DNA of 64,000 nt from Chryseobacterium populi (lineage in GTDB: Bacteria > Bacteroidota > Bacteroidia > Flavobacteriales > Weeksellaceae). Numbering within the stretch: position 1 is the first letter of the stretch; the number at the start of each line of letters is the position of its first letter. The translations under genes were made by a program, and so were the position numbers. This document shows positions 26,935 to 36,242 of the stretch, piece by piece. The notes under the pieces were generated by a model that was given only the letters and a program-made list of their open reading frames with translations, was not told where the DNA came from and did not search any database. The stretch is taken from assembly GCF_000282115.1 (NCBI RefSeq), contig NZ_AKJY01000045.1, positions 1 to 64,000 of the forward strand, in the 5' to 3' direction.

Positions 26935-28947
26935 TTATTTTTTAGTTATTTTCTGCGAATATGTTTTTCCATTTTTATCTGTTACCACTAATACATATAT
27001 TCCGGAATTTAATGATTTAACAGATATTGAATTTCTCTCCACTTTGGCCTGTAATGCCAGTCTTCCGCTTGTTTCGTACAATTTTGAATCAACAGGTATA
27101 AAATCCTGCATTGGTTTGAAATTGATTATATCATTCACCGGGTTCGGATAGATCGTAAATAATTCTTCAGGACTTTGAACATCATGTACACCTAAAGTTG
27201 AGCCTTCCAAAACAAATATTGTTGTATTGGGAGTTACATTATTAATAACATCCACTACCCCTGAAGGCCATCTTACAATTACTTTGGTGATCTCCGTAGC
27301 CTGACCTATTCCGAAATGAGCATTTAGTGTATTCATATTTCTGAATCCCACACCACTCTGTACATCCCGGATCTGTTTTCCCCAGGCTCCATAGATTTCT
27401 ACTCTTGTTCCGATTCCGTTTCTGTTACTTTGAGTTCCCTGTAGGGTTACTTTTAGCCATTTATTGGTATTCCCGTTATTCATCATGATGGTGTTCCCAT
27501 TCTGAATATCTAAGAAACCGTCATTATTCAGATCCCCGATTGGCCTGTTGTTGAAATTCAAAGTATAGGTATTGGCATTTGGGGTGAACTTAAAGGTTCC
27601 GTCACCAAACATAATTGTATTTCCGGCTCCCAATACATCAAGGAATCCGTCATTATCAAAATCATAAGCCACATATTCCCTGCTTAAGCTATTCGTTGTA
27701 TCATAACCTGAACCTGCGCTTACATCGGTGAAAGTTCCATCGCCATTGTTTTTCATTACCTTACTCAATCCGTTAGATATGGAATTGATTCCAACTACAG
27801 CATCCATCCATCCGTCATTATTAAAATCTCCCCATGCCGCAGACCACGTTTGAACCGGATTTGCCATATTGGTTGTAGAAGCTACATTTGTGAAAGTTCC
27901 ATTACCATTGTTCCGGTGGAGCTCGTCAATATTTCCTCCCGGCCCTGACCCGCCGCCACTGCACTTGGCAATAAACAGATCCTGATCTCCGTCATTATCG
28001 TAATCCATCCATATAGAACCGTAATTTCCACCCGAAGGGAAATCCCCTAATCCTCCCTGGTTATGGTTCATATTGGTTCCGTCATTGATATAAAATCTGT
28101 TCGGAGCATTATCATCACATACAAAAGCATCCAATTTTCCGTCATTATTAATATCGATAAAATTGGTACGCTGGGTAAGATATGACTGAGGCTTTCTGTC
28201 GGATGTAAAACCTGTTCCGTTAGCATTGGCTTTTACAAAAGTTACTCCACTGCTTGAGCCGTAGATAAGGTCATTAAACCCGTTATTGTCATAGTCTCCC
28301 GCAGCGATACTCCAGCTTGGGGTTATGACGGTATTGGGTACCGTATAGGTTATATTATTAAATCCACCTCCTGACTGCTGATACGAGATAACGATCTGTG
28401 TAGCATTTACTACAGAAACAATGTCATCCAGATAATCTCCGTTCATATCCACCACACAATGATTCATATTTCCGGCAACAGTGACCGGTGTCGGAGTAAA
28501 AGAAAGCCTGTCGGGTACAGCTATCGTTTCGGTAACTGTAAAGTTAAATCCTGAGCTTGACCATCTGTTATCAAAGGCTATATAATAAGTAGTTCCGGCA
28601 GTTCCGGCAAAGGTAACCAGTGCGGATGTCCCCGAAAAGTCATCGTTGGAAGCAAGACAGTTTAATGCTCCGCAAGTTCCTTTGTATACCATGACACGTG
28701 TATCAATATTCTGTCCTCCAACGACCGTAGAAACGGTGATGTTTGCATCTTGAGTAGCAGTATATTTATACCATAATCCTGCTGAGCCGGCAGTTCCTAA
28801 ACCACATGTCGCAGTGGGAGCAGTTCCCGTAACCGGCGGTGCGGTATGGGTTCCTTGTGTGAGATCTATGGCAGAGGCACACGTCAATTGGGCAAATCCC
28901 CATGCTATATTAAATAATACAACAAAAAAGGATAAATTTTTTCTCAT
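26935..28947 (-). CDS. FG-GAP repeat / ASPIC-UnbV protein with T9SS sorting domain
   Basis: A 670-residue secreted protein. After a signal peptide comes a PPC-like domain (about 20-140), then a run of VCBS/FG-GAP repeats with Ca-binding DxNxDGxxD loops (DINNDGKLDAF, DYDNDGDQDLF, DFNNDGWMDAV, DFDNDGFLDVL, DLNNDGFLDIQ), forming a beta-propeller. Near residues 500-580 is an ASPIC/UnbV domain (GIGTRVEIYG; ITKVIVRWPSG). The last 75 residues (FTIYPNPVNDIINFKP) are a type A T9SS signal. Function unknown; probably a surface binding protein. Confidence 0.88.
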   Translation of the reverse strand: MRKNLSFFVVLFNIAWGFAQLTCASAIDLTQGTHTAPPVTGTAPTATCGLGTAGSAGLWYKYTATQDANITVSTVVGGQNIDTRVMVYKGTCGALNCLASNDDFSGTSALVTFAGTAGTTYYIAFDNRWSSSGFNFTVTETIAVPDRLSFTPTPVTVAGNMNHCVVDMNGDYLDDIVSVVNATQIVISYQQSGGGFNNITYTVPNTVITPSWSIAAGDYDNNGFNDLIYGSSSGVTFVKANANGTGFTSDRKPQSYLTQRTNFIDINNDGKLDAFVCDDNAPNRFYINDGTNMNHNQGGLGDFPSGGNYGSIWMDYDNDGDQDLFIAKCSGGGSGPGGNIDELHRNNGNGTFTNVASTTNMANPVQTWSAAWGDFNNDGWMDAVVGINSISNGLSKVMKNNGDGTFTDVSAGSGYDTTNSLSREYVAYDFDNDGFLDVLGAGNTIMFGDGTFKFTPNANTYTLNFNNRPIGDLNNDGFLDIQNGNTIMMNNGNTNKWLKVTLQGTQSNRNGIGTRVEIYGAWGKQIRDVQSGVGFRNMNTLNAHFGIGQATEITKVIVRWPSGVVDVINNVTPNTTIFVLEGSTLGVHDVQSPEELFTIYPNPVNDIINFKPMQDFIPVDSKLYETSGRLALQAKVERNSISVKSLNSGIYVLVVTDKNGKTYSQKITKK

Positions 28948-28973
28948 GTTTTCTTCAATTTGATTATATAAAG

Positions 28974-30068
28974 TTATGGACAGGATTGATTCAGAGAATT
29001 AATCCATTGTTGCAGCAGGGCAACACCTTCATCATGCACTACTGTTCTTCCCAATAAAGGCATTCTGTTGCTTTCATCTACGGAATTAAGCCTGAAGTTC
29101 ATGACCGATTTATTATGATTTCCCGGGGTTATAATTTTTTCTAATGATTGATCTATAGGCTCATCTGCATTGACGCAAACTCCCATATTGGCAAGATCGG
29201 CTGTCTGGCTAAAGCTTAATCTTATCGCCCGGTAATCACATCGTGCATTTTGCTGATGACAATGGGCACAGTTGATATCCAGATACGACCGTAACCGAAT
29301 ATCTACAGGTTTACTGGTATCTCTGTAGTTTACGGTAGAAACGATATTGGATGGATAGCTTACCAGATAACCTTCATCTACTAATTTTTGCAGCTGATTT
29401 TTAATTCCTCCGGAATAGGGGTAACCTGTATTCAGGTTCTGAGGTTTTACGCCGATGGGTACAGGTTTGTTGTTGAGTTTATGACAGGCAAAACATTCTG
29501 ATTCTGACGGTATTCTGTAATCTGTTGTAATCACATTATTATTCTCTTTTTTGAAGGTGATATTCTTAGAGCTTCCGCTTGTAAAATCAGTTCCTGTTAT
29601 TAAATTTGCTTCCGTCTGATCGTCATTCCACAGGTATTCCGCAAATATCCATCCGCTGGATTTTCTGATCATCAGGCGGGTTTCAATAATTTTAGTGGTA
29701 TTATTCGGCTGTATGGTTGTATAATAGAAGCTCTTTATTAACACAGTCCCTACAGGGAAATTCAATGTTTTATCATCTGCATCATAAGTAGCTTTGGTAC
29801 CTTCAGGCATCCAGACAAACCTTTTTTTAGAGGCATAATCTGTAAATAATGAGCTGGCAGGCTCATAAGGAATCACTTTGCTTGATGGGGTCAGGTTTTT
29901 CAATTCTCCTGTAAAAAAAGAATAGGTAGATAATTTAGTATAAGGAACAGCATTAATATCAAAATTAACGAAAGAACTTTCAACTTTTACGCCTTCTATT
30001 TTCTCGTCATCCTTACAGGAAAACAGCATTAAAAAACATAAAGCAGTTAAAAAATAGATTTTTATCAT
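28974..30068 (-). CDS. Diheme c-type cytochrome lipoprotein (SO2930-like)
   Basis: A 364-residue lipoprotein (lipobox at C18, LMLFSC). It has two haem c motifs, CFACH at 192-196 and CAHCH at 267-271, and the segment ETRLMIRKSSGWIFAEYLWND typical of the SO2930 family. It lies 26 bases upstream of the FG-GAP/ASPIC gene, so they are likely one operon. Electron partners and role are unknown. The haems predict attachment on the periplasmic side or cell surface. No other cytochrome gene is present nearby. Confidence 0.82.
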   Translation of the reverse strand: MIKIYFLTALCFLMLFSCKDDEKIEGVKVESSFVNFDINAVPYTKLSTYSFFTGELKNLTPSSKVIPYEPASSLFTDYASKKRFVWMPEGTKATYDADDKTLNFPVGTVLIKSFYYTTIQPNNTTKIIETRLMIRKSSGWIFAEYLWNDDQTEANLITGTDFTSGSSKNITFKKENNNVITTDYRIPSESECFACHKLNNKPVPIGVKPQNLNTGYPYSGGIKNQLQKLVDEGYLVSYPSNIVSTVNYRDTSKPVDIRLRSYLDINCAHCHQQNARCDYRAIRLSFSQTADLANMGVCVNADEPIDQSLEKIITPGNHNKSVMNFRLNSVDESNRMPLLGRTVVHDEGVALLQQWINSLNQSCP

Positions 30069-30309
30069 TCAGTGGGTATTAGCGAAACGAATATAAATAA
30101 TTATTCAATACTTAACAAAATATTTTAACAAACAATAGATTAAATAATTAAAAATATCAAAACAAATAAATCATATCGATACAAATCCCATAAATAAACA
30201 TAAGAAACTGTTCAAAAAACAACAAAATTGAATTAATGAAAATTAAACATCAAAATACTAATTTTAATGTTTATTGTAAGAATAAAAATTTTTGGAATCT
30301 AAATGAGAA

Positions 30310-30326
30310 AAAGACAGAAAGTCTTT
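30310..30326 (-). terminator. Weak terminator after the C45 lipoprotein gene
   Basis: AAAGAC and GTCTTT pair around a 5-base loop and run into TTTTCTC on the minus strand, directly after the stop at 30328. The spacer 30069-30327 is AT-rich and includes the upstream region of the cytochrome operon; I see no exact promoter match in it. Confidence 0.45.
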
Positions 30327-30327
30327 A

Positions 30328-32037
30328 TTAATCTAAATGTTTCTGCGTTTTTTTCAGATACTTTTCAACAGCTTTTTTATCAGGAACAGTTGTGATTTCC
30401 TTAGTCAGTGCTTTTTTAAACTCTGCTTCAGCTTTCTGATATTCTTTTCTGCTGAAATAATATTTTCCCGCCTGATAATACACCAACCAGAAATCAGGAT
30501 TCAGAGACTGATAGTAAGGTATAAAATCATCTGTAAAAGCCATCCCTTTTACATTGTCAATGGCTTCATTTACTTCCGAGCTCATTATTTTATACTGCTC
30601 ATAATTTTCAAATTCTTCAGAGTCTGCGAAAGGATCTTTGGCGATATTCAGTTGTGATGTAGCCAGTTCACCGGCTTTCAACCGCTGGTCAGAGAAAATC
30701 TTATTTAAATCATAGCATACGAATTCACCAAGCTGATATGGGTTAGAAGATACCCAGACCAACTTTTTCTCCGGAGAAAATATAACTGCATGATGCGCTA
30801 AAAGCTGATTGATCGCTTTTTCATTTCCATAGCCTATTTTTTCACCCTTCAGCCCTGACCTGTCCCTTAAAATGGCAGCCATTTTTTCAGGATTCAGTTT
30901 TTTATTTTCTTCCAAAAGCTCCTGAAGTTTTTCGTAACGATATTCAGAATGGCTTTCCAGAATATGTTTCTTATTTTTTTTATCATCTTTATAAGCCTCT
31001 GACTGAAAATGATTGGTACAAAAAACCCGGCTTGAATTCTGTACTTTATAAACTCCGAAGTTCTTTGGTGAAACTTCAATAATAACAGCATTTTTATCAT
31101 TTGCACTTCCTACCAGAATCGACTCCGAAACAAAAACTTTCCGTTTTTCTGCGATGGCAATTGCTTCATCAATATTTTTCGCATATTGCAGAATTTCCCT
31201 TGTCACCAGAGAAATCGGTGTTTTTGCAGTCAATGGGATTTTAGATTTCCCGGCATTAATGGTAACGGTAATTCCTTCCTTATTCATCCCGGATACCACC
31301 CCTATCATTCCCGGCCAGCTTACTGACATATAGGGAATTCCCCGGTCCGGCTCTATAAATTCTACCAGCTTATTTTTTGCAAACTCATCTCCCACATAAA
31401 AATCAAAATTTCTTCCGATCAATAAATCCCCGTCTTCCGTATTATCGTTCCAGACTGCTAAAGAAGTACACCCTACCATGGCAAGATCCTGCATCGCGTG
31501 CCCTATATCATGTGCCCCGTGCAGGTATAAACTTCTTAAATATTTCGGGGCGATGAAATTATATTTATCCGATGAATACTGTGACAAACCATATAATTCA
31601 GCCTGATAATCTTCCCTTACATTCAGATACATTTTCCGGTTATACCATTTCAGAAAACCGCGCAACAGTTTCTGCTTAAATTTTGAGGGAACAAATCCTT
31701 CCACTTTGGAAAAGAAAATCTCTTCCTGCTTCTGCATTAAATTCTGAGTCAGGGCTCCGTTATTATAGCCCAGCTGAAGTGGGTTTCCTTTCATATAAAG
31801 TTCCCAGAGCTGCTGCTTATTCTTGGTTAAATAATTTTGTTTATACGTAAAAGTTGAATCATTGATGGTATTGATCTTCGGAACTTCTAAAGAATACTGC
31901 TTTACATCCGGAATGTGACGAACCGATTTTCTGATTCCACAAGAGGCAAGGCTGAGGGTAAGGAAAAGGCTGAAAAAAGCCAGGGACAAACACTTTGCTT
32001 TATTCTGAATGACAAACGGGCTACTATTTTTCTTCAT
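30328..32037 (-). CDS. C45-type acyltransferase/amidohydrolase lipoprotein
   Basis: A 569-residue lipoprotein (lipobox LASC, C33). The core resembles the C45 Ntn-hydrolase family (6-aminopenicillanate acyltransferase-like): C190 in MVGCTSLAVW is the likely nucleophile, followed by GRNFDFYVGD (208-217). Unlike self-cleaving members, about 190 residues precede the nucleophile. Residues 510-569 look like TPR helices (PDFWLVYYQAGKYYFSRKEYQKA). It overlaps the oxidoreductase gene by 14 bases and is the last gene of the minus-strand pigment arm. An acyl-transfer or ester-forming role at the envelope fits the context but is not shown. Confidence 0.75.
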   Translation of the reverse strand: MKKNSSPFVIQNKAKCLSLAFFSLFLTLSLASCGIRKSVRHIPDVKQYSLEVPKINTINDSTFTYKQNYLTKNKQQLWELYMKGNPLQLGYNNGALTQNLMQKQEEIFFSKVEGFVPSKFKQKLLRGFLKWYNRKMYLNVREDYQAELYGLSQYSSDKYNFIAPKYLRSLYLHGAHDIGHAMQDLAMVGCTSLAVWNDNTEDGDLLIGRNFDFYVGDEFAKNKLVEFIEPDRGIPYMSVSWPGMIGVVSGMNKEGITVTINAGKSKIPLTAKTPISLVTREILQYAKNIDEAIAIAEKRKVFVSESILVGSANDKNAVIIEVSPKNFGVYKVQNSSRVFCTNHFQSEAYKDDKKNKKHILESHSEYRYEKLQELLEENKKLNPEKMAAILRDRSGLKGEKIGYGNEKAINQLLAHHAVIFSPEKKLVWVSSNPYQLGEFVCYDLNKIFSDQRLKAGELATSQLNIAKDPFADSEEFENYEQYKIMSSEVNEAIDNVKGMAFTDDFIPYYQSLNPDFWLVYYQAGKYYFSRKEYQKAEAEFKKALTKEITTVPDKKAVEKYLKKTQKHLD

Positions 32038-33562
32038 TGTTCTTTTTAATCATTTCTGCCAGACGTTTATTGATCAGCTCTTTTCCCAAAATCTCTGCAC
32101 ATGTACTGAAAGCACCGATTGTACAACCCAGAATTCCGTGCATATTAACCGATTGCCCTGTCAAAAACAGGTTGTTAATTTTAGTTTTGGGTGAAACCAT
32201 TGTTTTCAATGGGTTTTCAGAGCTTTTGTTATAGCCGTACATATTCCCTTCAAAACTTCCGATATAATCACGGTAAGATAATGGTGAAGAGGTATATACG
32301 TTCCTGATTGATTTTCTCAGATCCGGAATTTTCTTTTCCAAAGCATCAATCATTTTATCTGCTTTTTCTTGTTTAAACCTTTCGTATTCCTTTCCTCTCT
32401 CGTGCTCATCAGCAACAGTATTCACCGTATTTTCCCAGGCTTTAACCTCGTCAAAATCCATATAGGAAATGGCAGTCAGACTTTCCGCAAATCCGGGATG
32501 ATGTCTGGAAGGGGTAGAAGAGAGCATATATGTTTCCGGCCAGTTTTCTTTCTGATAGCGGTGCGCGTTCCATACCAGGTTTTCAGAGGAATAATGATAG
32601 ATATTATAATTGAATCCCGCAATACTGCCCGGTTTTAATACCAGATAAACACTAAAACAGGATGAAACAGGTTCCCAGCTCAGTACCCTGTTGAGAAAAG
32701 ATTTTTTCAGTCTTTCTTCTCCTATCAGCCGGACAACAGAACGAATTTCTATATTGGAAATAAATTGCTTTGCAGTATATTCTTTGCCGGATTTTGTTCT
32801 AACGGAGGTCAGCGCTTCATTTTCATTAAAAAGCATTTCAGAAACCTCAGAGTGCTTATGCACATCTGCCCCATATTCCCGTAGTTTCCGGATCAGTAGT
32901 TTTGAAATCCGGCTTCCTCCTTTTACACATTTATAAGCACTCTGTATATAAGAATTCACTGTCAGTGCATGCACATAAAAAGGAATATTTTCAGAATCCC
33001 CGGCATAAAGAAAATTCGAGCCCAATAAAACCGACTGCAGTTTTTTATCTGAGGTAACAGATTCTATAAACCTTCTGGTATTAAGGTGTAAAATTTCTTC
33101 GTTATAATTGTCTTTTCCGATCAGATTGTATCTCGGAAACTGGCTGCATACATATTGGATTTCTTCACAATATCTTTCCAGGTTATCTTTTTCAGCAGGA
33201 AAAAACCGGGTAAGCTGTGAAACAAAATTTTCATAACCCTGAGCGTGGAGATATTCTATTTCATCTCCATCAAACGAAATTCTATCAAAACCGTTTTCAT
33301 CCATTTTCTCAATTTCCAGGTCATCTATGATCTCCAGGTAAGAAAAATACTGATGCAGATTCTGCCCTTTGGAAAGCCCGCCAAGATAATGAACACCGGT
33401 ATCAAAAATCAGTTTATCCCGTGAAAAGGTCTGTAAATTACCACCATATTGATTGTTTTTCTCCAGGACACATACTTTTAAGCCTTCTTTAGCCAAAATC
33501 AGAGCTGAAACAAGGCCTCCCAATCCGCTGCCGATTACAAGTATGTCGTATTCTTTTTTCAA
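32024..33562 (-). CDS. CrtI/CrtISO-like FAD oxidoreductase
   Basis: A 512-residue flavoprotein with the dinucleotide motif GSGLGG (11-16) and VCVLEKNNQYGGNLQTF, typical of phytoene desaturase and carotenoid isomerase-like enzymes. The C-terminal NLFLTGQSVNMHGILGCTIG is the matching FAD-binding end. No carotenoid synthase lies nearby, so it probably acts on the aryl polyene (isomerisation or desaturation) or on an aromatic intermediate. It overlaps the C45 gene by 14 bases and lies 185 bases from the acyltransferase gene upstream. Confidence 0.8.
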   Translation of the reverse strand: MKKEYDILVIGSGLGGLVSALILAKEGLKVCVLEKNNQYGGNLQTFSRDKLIFDTGVHYLGGLSKGQNLHQYFSYLEIIDDLEIEKMDENGFDRISFDGDEIEYLHAQGYENFVSQLTRFFPAEKDNLERYCEEIQYVCSQFPRYNLIGKDNYNEEILHLNTRRFIESVTSDKKLQSVLLGSNFLYAGDSENIPFYVHALTVNSYIQSAYKCVKGGSRISKLLIRKLREYGADVHKHSEVSEMLFNENEALTSVRTKSGKEYTAKQFISNIEIRSVVRLIGEERLKKSFLNRVLSWEPVSSCFSVYLVLKPGSIAGFNYNIYHYSSENLVWNAHRYQKENWPETYMLSSTPSRHHPGFAESLTAISYMDFDEVKAWENTVNTVADEHERGKEYERFKQEKADKMIDALEKKIPDLRKSIRNVYTSSPLSYRDYIGSFEGNMYGYNKSSENPLKTMVSPKTKINNLFLTGQSVNMHGILGCTIGAFSTCAEILGKELINKRLAEMIKKNNEEK

Positions 33563-33599
33563 AGGAGAAATAGATATTAGGGGATGAAGATATGATTTT

Positions 33600-33619
33600 A
33601 ACGCAAAGTCCGCAAAGAT
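33600..33619. repeat. Short GCAAAG direct repeat in spacer
   Basis: The spacer 33563-33747 contains ACGCAAAGTCCGCAAAGATT, two GCAAAG units nine bases apart. I recall similar degenerate GCAAAG runs as dispersed intergenic elements in flavobacteria. The rest of the spacer shows no clear promoter. Confidence 0.4.
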
Positions 33620-33747
33620 TCAAATACTAAATGCTTCTTTAAGGGTACAAAGGACCGGCATTCAGCAAAGTAAACCTAATGATCTTAGCTTTCAACACAT
33701 CTTGATGGTTTGAGTTTGTTATTGTTTTCGGGGTAAAATTAGAAAAA

Positions 33748-34632
33748 TTAATCAATATCGTCCCAAAAATCGAAATAATTGAACCATTGAAGGGGATATT
33801 TTTTCAGCATAGATTCCAGATTCTGCACATAAGAGTTCAGAAGTCCCTGTGCATCACGTTTTTTTACGTTCTGAGCTACCCTTGCATACAAATGATAATG
33901 AAGGTTGGTTTCTTTCATTACGTAAACATATACTACGGGGACTCCAAGCCTGGAAGCAATCAGGAAAGGGCCTGCCGGAAATTTGGCATTTTTTCCCAGC
34001 AGCTCCGTTTCCAGATATTTTGAGCCTTCAAAATAGCGGTCGCCTGTGAAGCAAATCAGTTCGTTATTGGATAAAGCTTTATTGATATCGAAAATGTGCG
34101 ACATATCTTCTTTCACGTAGATAAATTTGATATTGCTTTTTTTAACAGTAACACTGTCAAGGTATTCTTTAATTACCGTCACCTCCTGATCTGTTGTTAC
34201 AAGATTGATCTGGCAATCAAAATCAATATCGGCAAAAAAATGTTCTGCAATTTCAAAGTTTCCGATATGGGCACTGATTAAAACACCCCCCCTTTTTTCG
34301 TTTAGCAGGTCTTTAAGGTTTTCAACCCCATCGAATTCATAGGTAAAACGGTCTCTCAGCCCTACCGAGATTGCGGTTTTATCAATCAGTACTTTTCCAA
34401 AACCGAAATAACTTCTGAATACCGAAATTTTTGCTTTCCAGAAGCCGTAATTTAATCTTTTGCGGAAATAATAAAAAATGTACTGATTGCTTTTTTTCAG
34501 AAATAAAAAGTAGTAGCTTGCTACAAAATACAGTACAAAGTAAGAACTTCTGATTCCGATATTTCTAATGCACCAGACAAATATTTTATATCCTAATATG
34601 GTCCCTTTAGACTTACCCTTCCACTTGTTCAT
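33748..34632 (-). CDS. HtrB/LpxL-like acyltransferase
   Basis: A 294-residue membrane-associated protein of the LpxL/HtrB acyltransferase family: N-terminal helices (about 20-50), then HX4E as HIGNFE (H122, E127), and later GDRYFEGSKYLE and FPAGPFLIASRLGVPVVYVY, the usual downstream blocks. Such enzymes move acyl chains from ACP to lipids. With a dedicated ACP gene directly upstream, it is a good candidate for joining the aryl polyene to its alcohol partner or a lipid. It lies between two palindromic-repeat/GCAAAG spacers. Confidence 0.85.
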   Translation of the reverse strand: MNKWKGKSKGTILGYKIFVWCIRNIGIRSSYFVLYFVASYYFLFLKKSNQYIFYYFRKRLNYGFWKAKISVFRSYFGFGKVLIDKTAISVGLRDRFTYEFDGVENLKDLLNEKRGGVLISAHIGNFEIAEHFFADIDFDCQINLVTTDQEVTVIKEYLDSVTVKKSNIKFIYVKEDMSHIFDINKALSNNELICFTGDRYFEGSKYLETELLGKNAKFPAGPFLIASRLGVPVVYVYVMKETNLHYHLYARVAQNVKKRDAQGLLNSYVQNLESMLKKYPLQWFNYFDFWDDID

Positions 34633-34639
34633 AATTGTA

Positions 34640-34721
34640 GTTTACCAATCTATCAGTATACCAGTGTAATAATGAATTAAATTATTGTTACACTGGTACA
34701 CTGTTCTATTGTTACATTATT
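34640..34721 (-). repeat. Palindromic intergenic repeat, copy B
   Basis: Arms at 34657-34669 and 34688-34700 pair at 12 of 13 positions (core ACCAGTGTAA / TTACACTGGT perfect). On the minus strand it begins AATGTAACAATAG about 25 bases after the ACP stop and contains further RTGTANCA units. It is the same family as copies A and C. Confidence 0.7.
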
Positions 34722-34746
34722 AAAAGAATAAAGTTTTAATCAATAA

Positions 34747-35001
34747 TTATGCGTTTTTGTTAGCAATTTTATTTTCAATCGTTGTATAAAAATCATCAAA
34801 TGTGATCATTTTTTTAAAATCAGCTTCTCCTAATTTCACGCCGAAATTAGATTCAATAATTACAACCATGTCAATATAATCCAGGCTATCTAATCCTAAA
34901 GTGGTTTTAAGGTTGGCTTCATTGCTTATTTCATCACCATCCACTTCAAATTCGTTAACTAAAAAATCATTAACAATGGCAACAATTTTTTCTCTTTCCA
35001 T
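34747..35001 (-). CDS. Acyl carrier protein (second pigment ACP)
   Basis: An 84-residue acidic ACP with S39 in TTLGLDSLDYIDMV as the phosphopantetheine site. I chose the ATG at 35001, four bases after the ketosynthase stop, over a TTG at 35025 that would overlap that gene. It differs from the ACP at 16568 in the helix after the site (YIDMVVIIE versus ALELIVLLD), so the two may serve different enzymes, for example starter loading and elongation. Confidence 0.9.
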   Translation of the reverse strand: MEREKIVAIVNDFLVNEFEVDGDEISNEANLKTTLGLDSLDYIDMVVIIESNFGVKLGEADFKKMITFDDFYTTIENKIANKNA

Positions 35002-35005
35002 GTTT

Positions 35006-36226
35006 TTAATCAAACTTTTTAACAATTAATGCGGAATTGGTTCCCCCAAATCCGAAAGAATTCGACAAAAATACGTCAATTTTTTGACTTTTTGTTTCAG
35101 CGACCAAATTTATCCTTTTCGCCTCTTCATCAGGGTTTTCCAGGTTGATATTCGGAGCCACGAAATCATTCTGCATCATCAGGACAGAATAAATCACCTC
35201 ACTTGCTCCTGCCATCCAGCATTCATGCCCTGTCATTGATTTCGTAGAGCTCACCGGAACTTCACTGCCAAAGATTTCAAAAATAGCCTTGGCTTCATTA
35301 GAATCACCAATCGGTGTGGAAGTCGCATGGGCATTAATATAATCTATATCTTTTGCGGTTAAGCCAGACTGTTTCAAAGCTCTGTCCATTGCTAAGGCCG
35401 GTCCGTCAACATTCGGTGTGGAAATATGCCCGCCATTGGAAGAAAAGCCATAACCTATAATTTCCGCTAAAATCGGCGCTCCTCTTCTTTGTGCAGATTC
35501 CAGGCTTTCAACAATTAGGGTCGCTGCACCTCCACTTGGAATCAATCCGTCTCTTCCGGAGTCAAAAGGTCTCGATGCTTTTTCCGGCTGATCTTCTCTT
35601 ACTGAAAAAACGCCCAGTCCATCGAAGCTTGCCATAGAAAATTTATTGGTTTCCTGAGCCCCGCCACAGATAATCATATCCTGAAGACCGTTTTTAATCA
35701 TCATATGAGCTAGTCCTAAAGAATGAGATCCACTCGCACACGCTGCACTGATGGTAAGATTGATCCCTTTCAGGCTGAATATGGTTGAAAGGTTCATGGT
35801 AACGGTAGAGTTCATCGATTTAAAAATCGCACCCGAGCCCATCAATGTTGTATCTTTTTTTTCTCTCGCAATATCAATTGCTTCAACGACTGCCTGAGAG
35901 ACACTGTCGTTTCCATATAAAATACCCACTTCATGGGCCTCCAGAAAATCCTGTCCGATCTGCGCCTGCTTCAAGGCATCTATGGTAGCAAGGTAAGCAT
36001 ATTCGCTTTCTTCCCCCATGCTTACACGTTGTCTTCTGTTGAGCAAACCTTTTAAATCAGGTTTTGGGACACGTCCCGTTAAGCCCGATCTGTAGCCGAA
36101 CTCTTTTCTTTCTTCATCCAGAACAATTCCAGATTTTCCTTGATACAGGGAATCTTTCACCTCTTCCAGAGAGGTTCCGATGCAGGAATAAATTCCCATT
36201 CCGGTAATTACTACCCTATTTTCCAT
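35006..36226 (-). CDS. FabF-like beta-ketoacyl-ACP synthase
   Basis: A 406-residue ketosynthase with C163 (SAACASGSH), H300 (NAHATSTPIGD) and H334 (MTGHECWMAGASE). It is the full-length, FabF/FabB-like member of the locus, grouped with its own ACP and ketoreductase. In E. coli-type aryl polyene clusters a separate ketosynthase of this kind (ApeR) complements the ApeO/ApeC pair. It may handle the early elongation of the coumaroyl starter. Intact, no odd features. Confidence 0.88.
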   Translation of the reverse strand: MENRVVITGMGIYSCIGTSLEEVKDSLYQGKSGIVLDEERKEFGYRSGLTGRVPKPDLKGLLNRRQRVSMGEESEYAYLATIDALKQAQIGQDFLEAHEVGILYGNDSVSQAVVEAIDIAREKKDTTLMGSGAIFKSMNSTVTMNLSTIFSLKGINLTISAACASGSHSLGLAHMMIKNGLQDMIICGGAQETNKFSMASFDGLGVFSVREDQPEKASRPFDSGRDGLIPSGGAATLIVESLESAQRRGAPILAEIIGYGFSSNGGHISTPNVDGPALAMDRALKQSGLTAKDIDYINAHATSTPIGDSNEAKAIFEIFGSEVPVSSTKSMTGHECWMAGASEVIYSVLMMQNDFVAPNINLENPDEEAKRINLVAETKSQKIDVFLSNSFGFGGTNSALIVKKFD

Positions 36227-36242
36227 TTTTTTATTAATTTAA

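Noticed and set aside
32024-33562. Carotenoid pathway gene (CrtI)
   Set aside because: No crtB, crtE or crtZ is visible; the gene overlaps pigment-operon genes, so a CrtI-like role in flexirubin synthesis is more likely.
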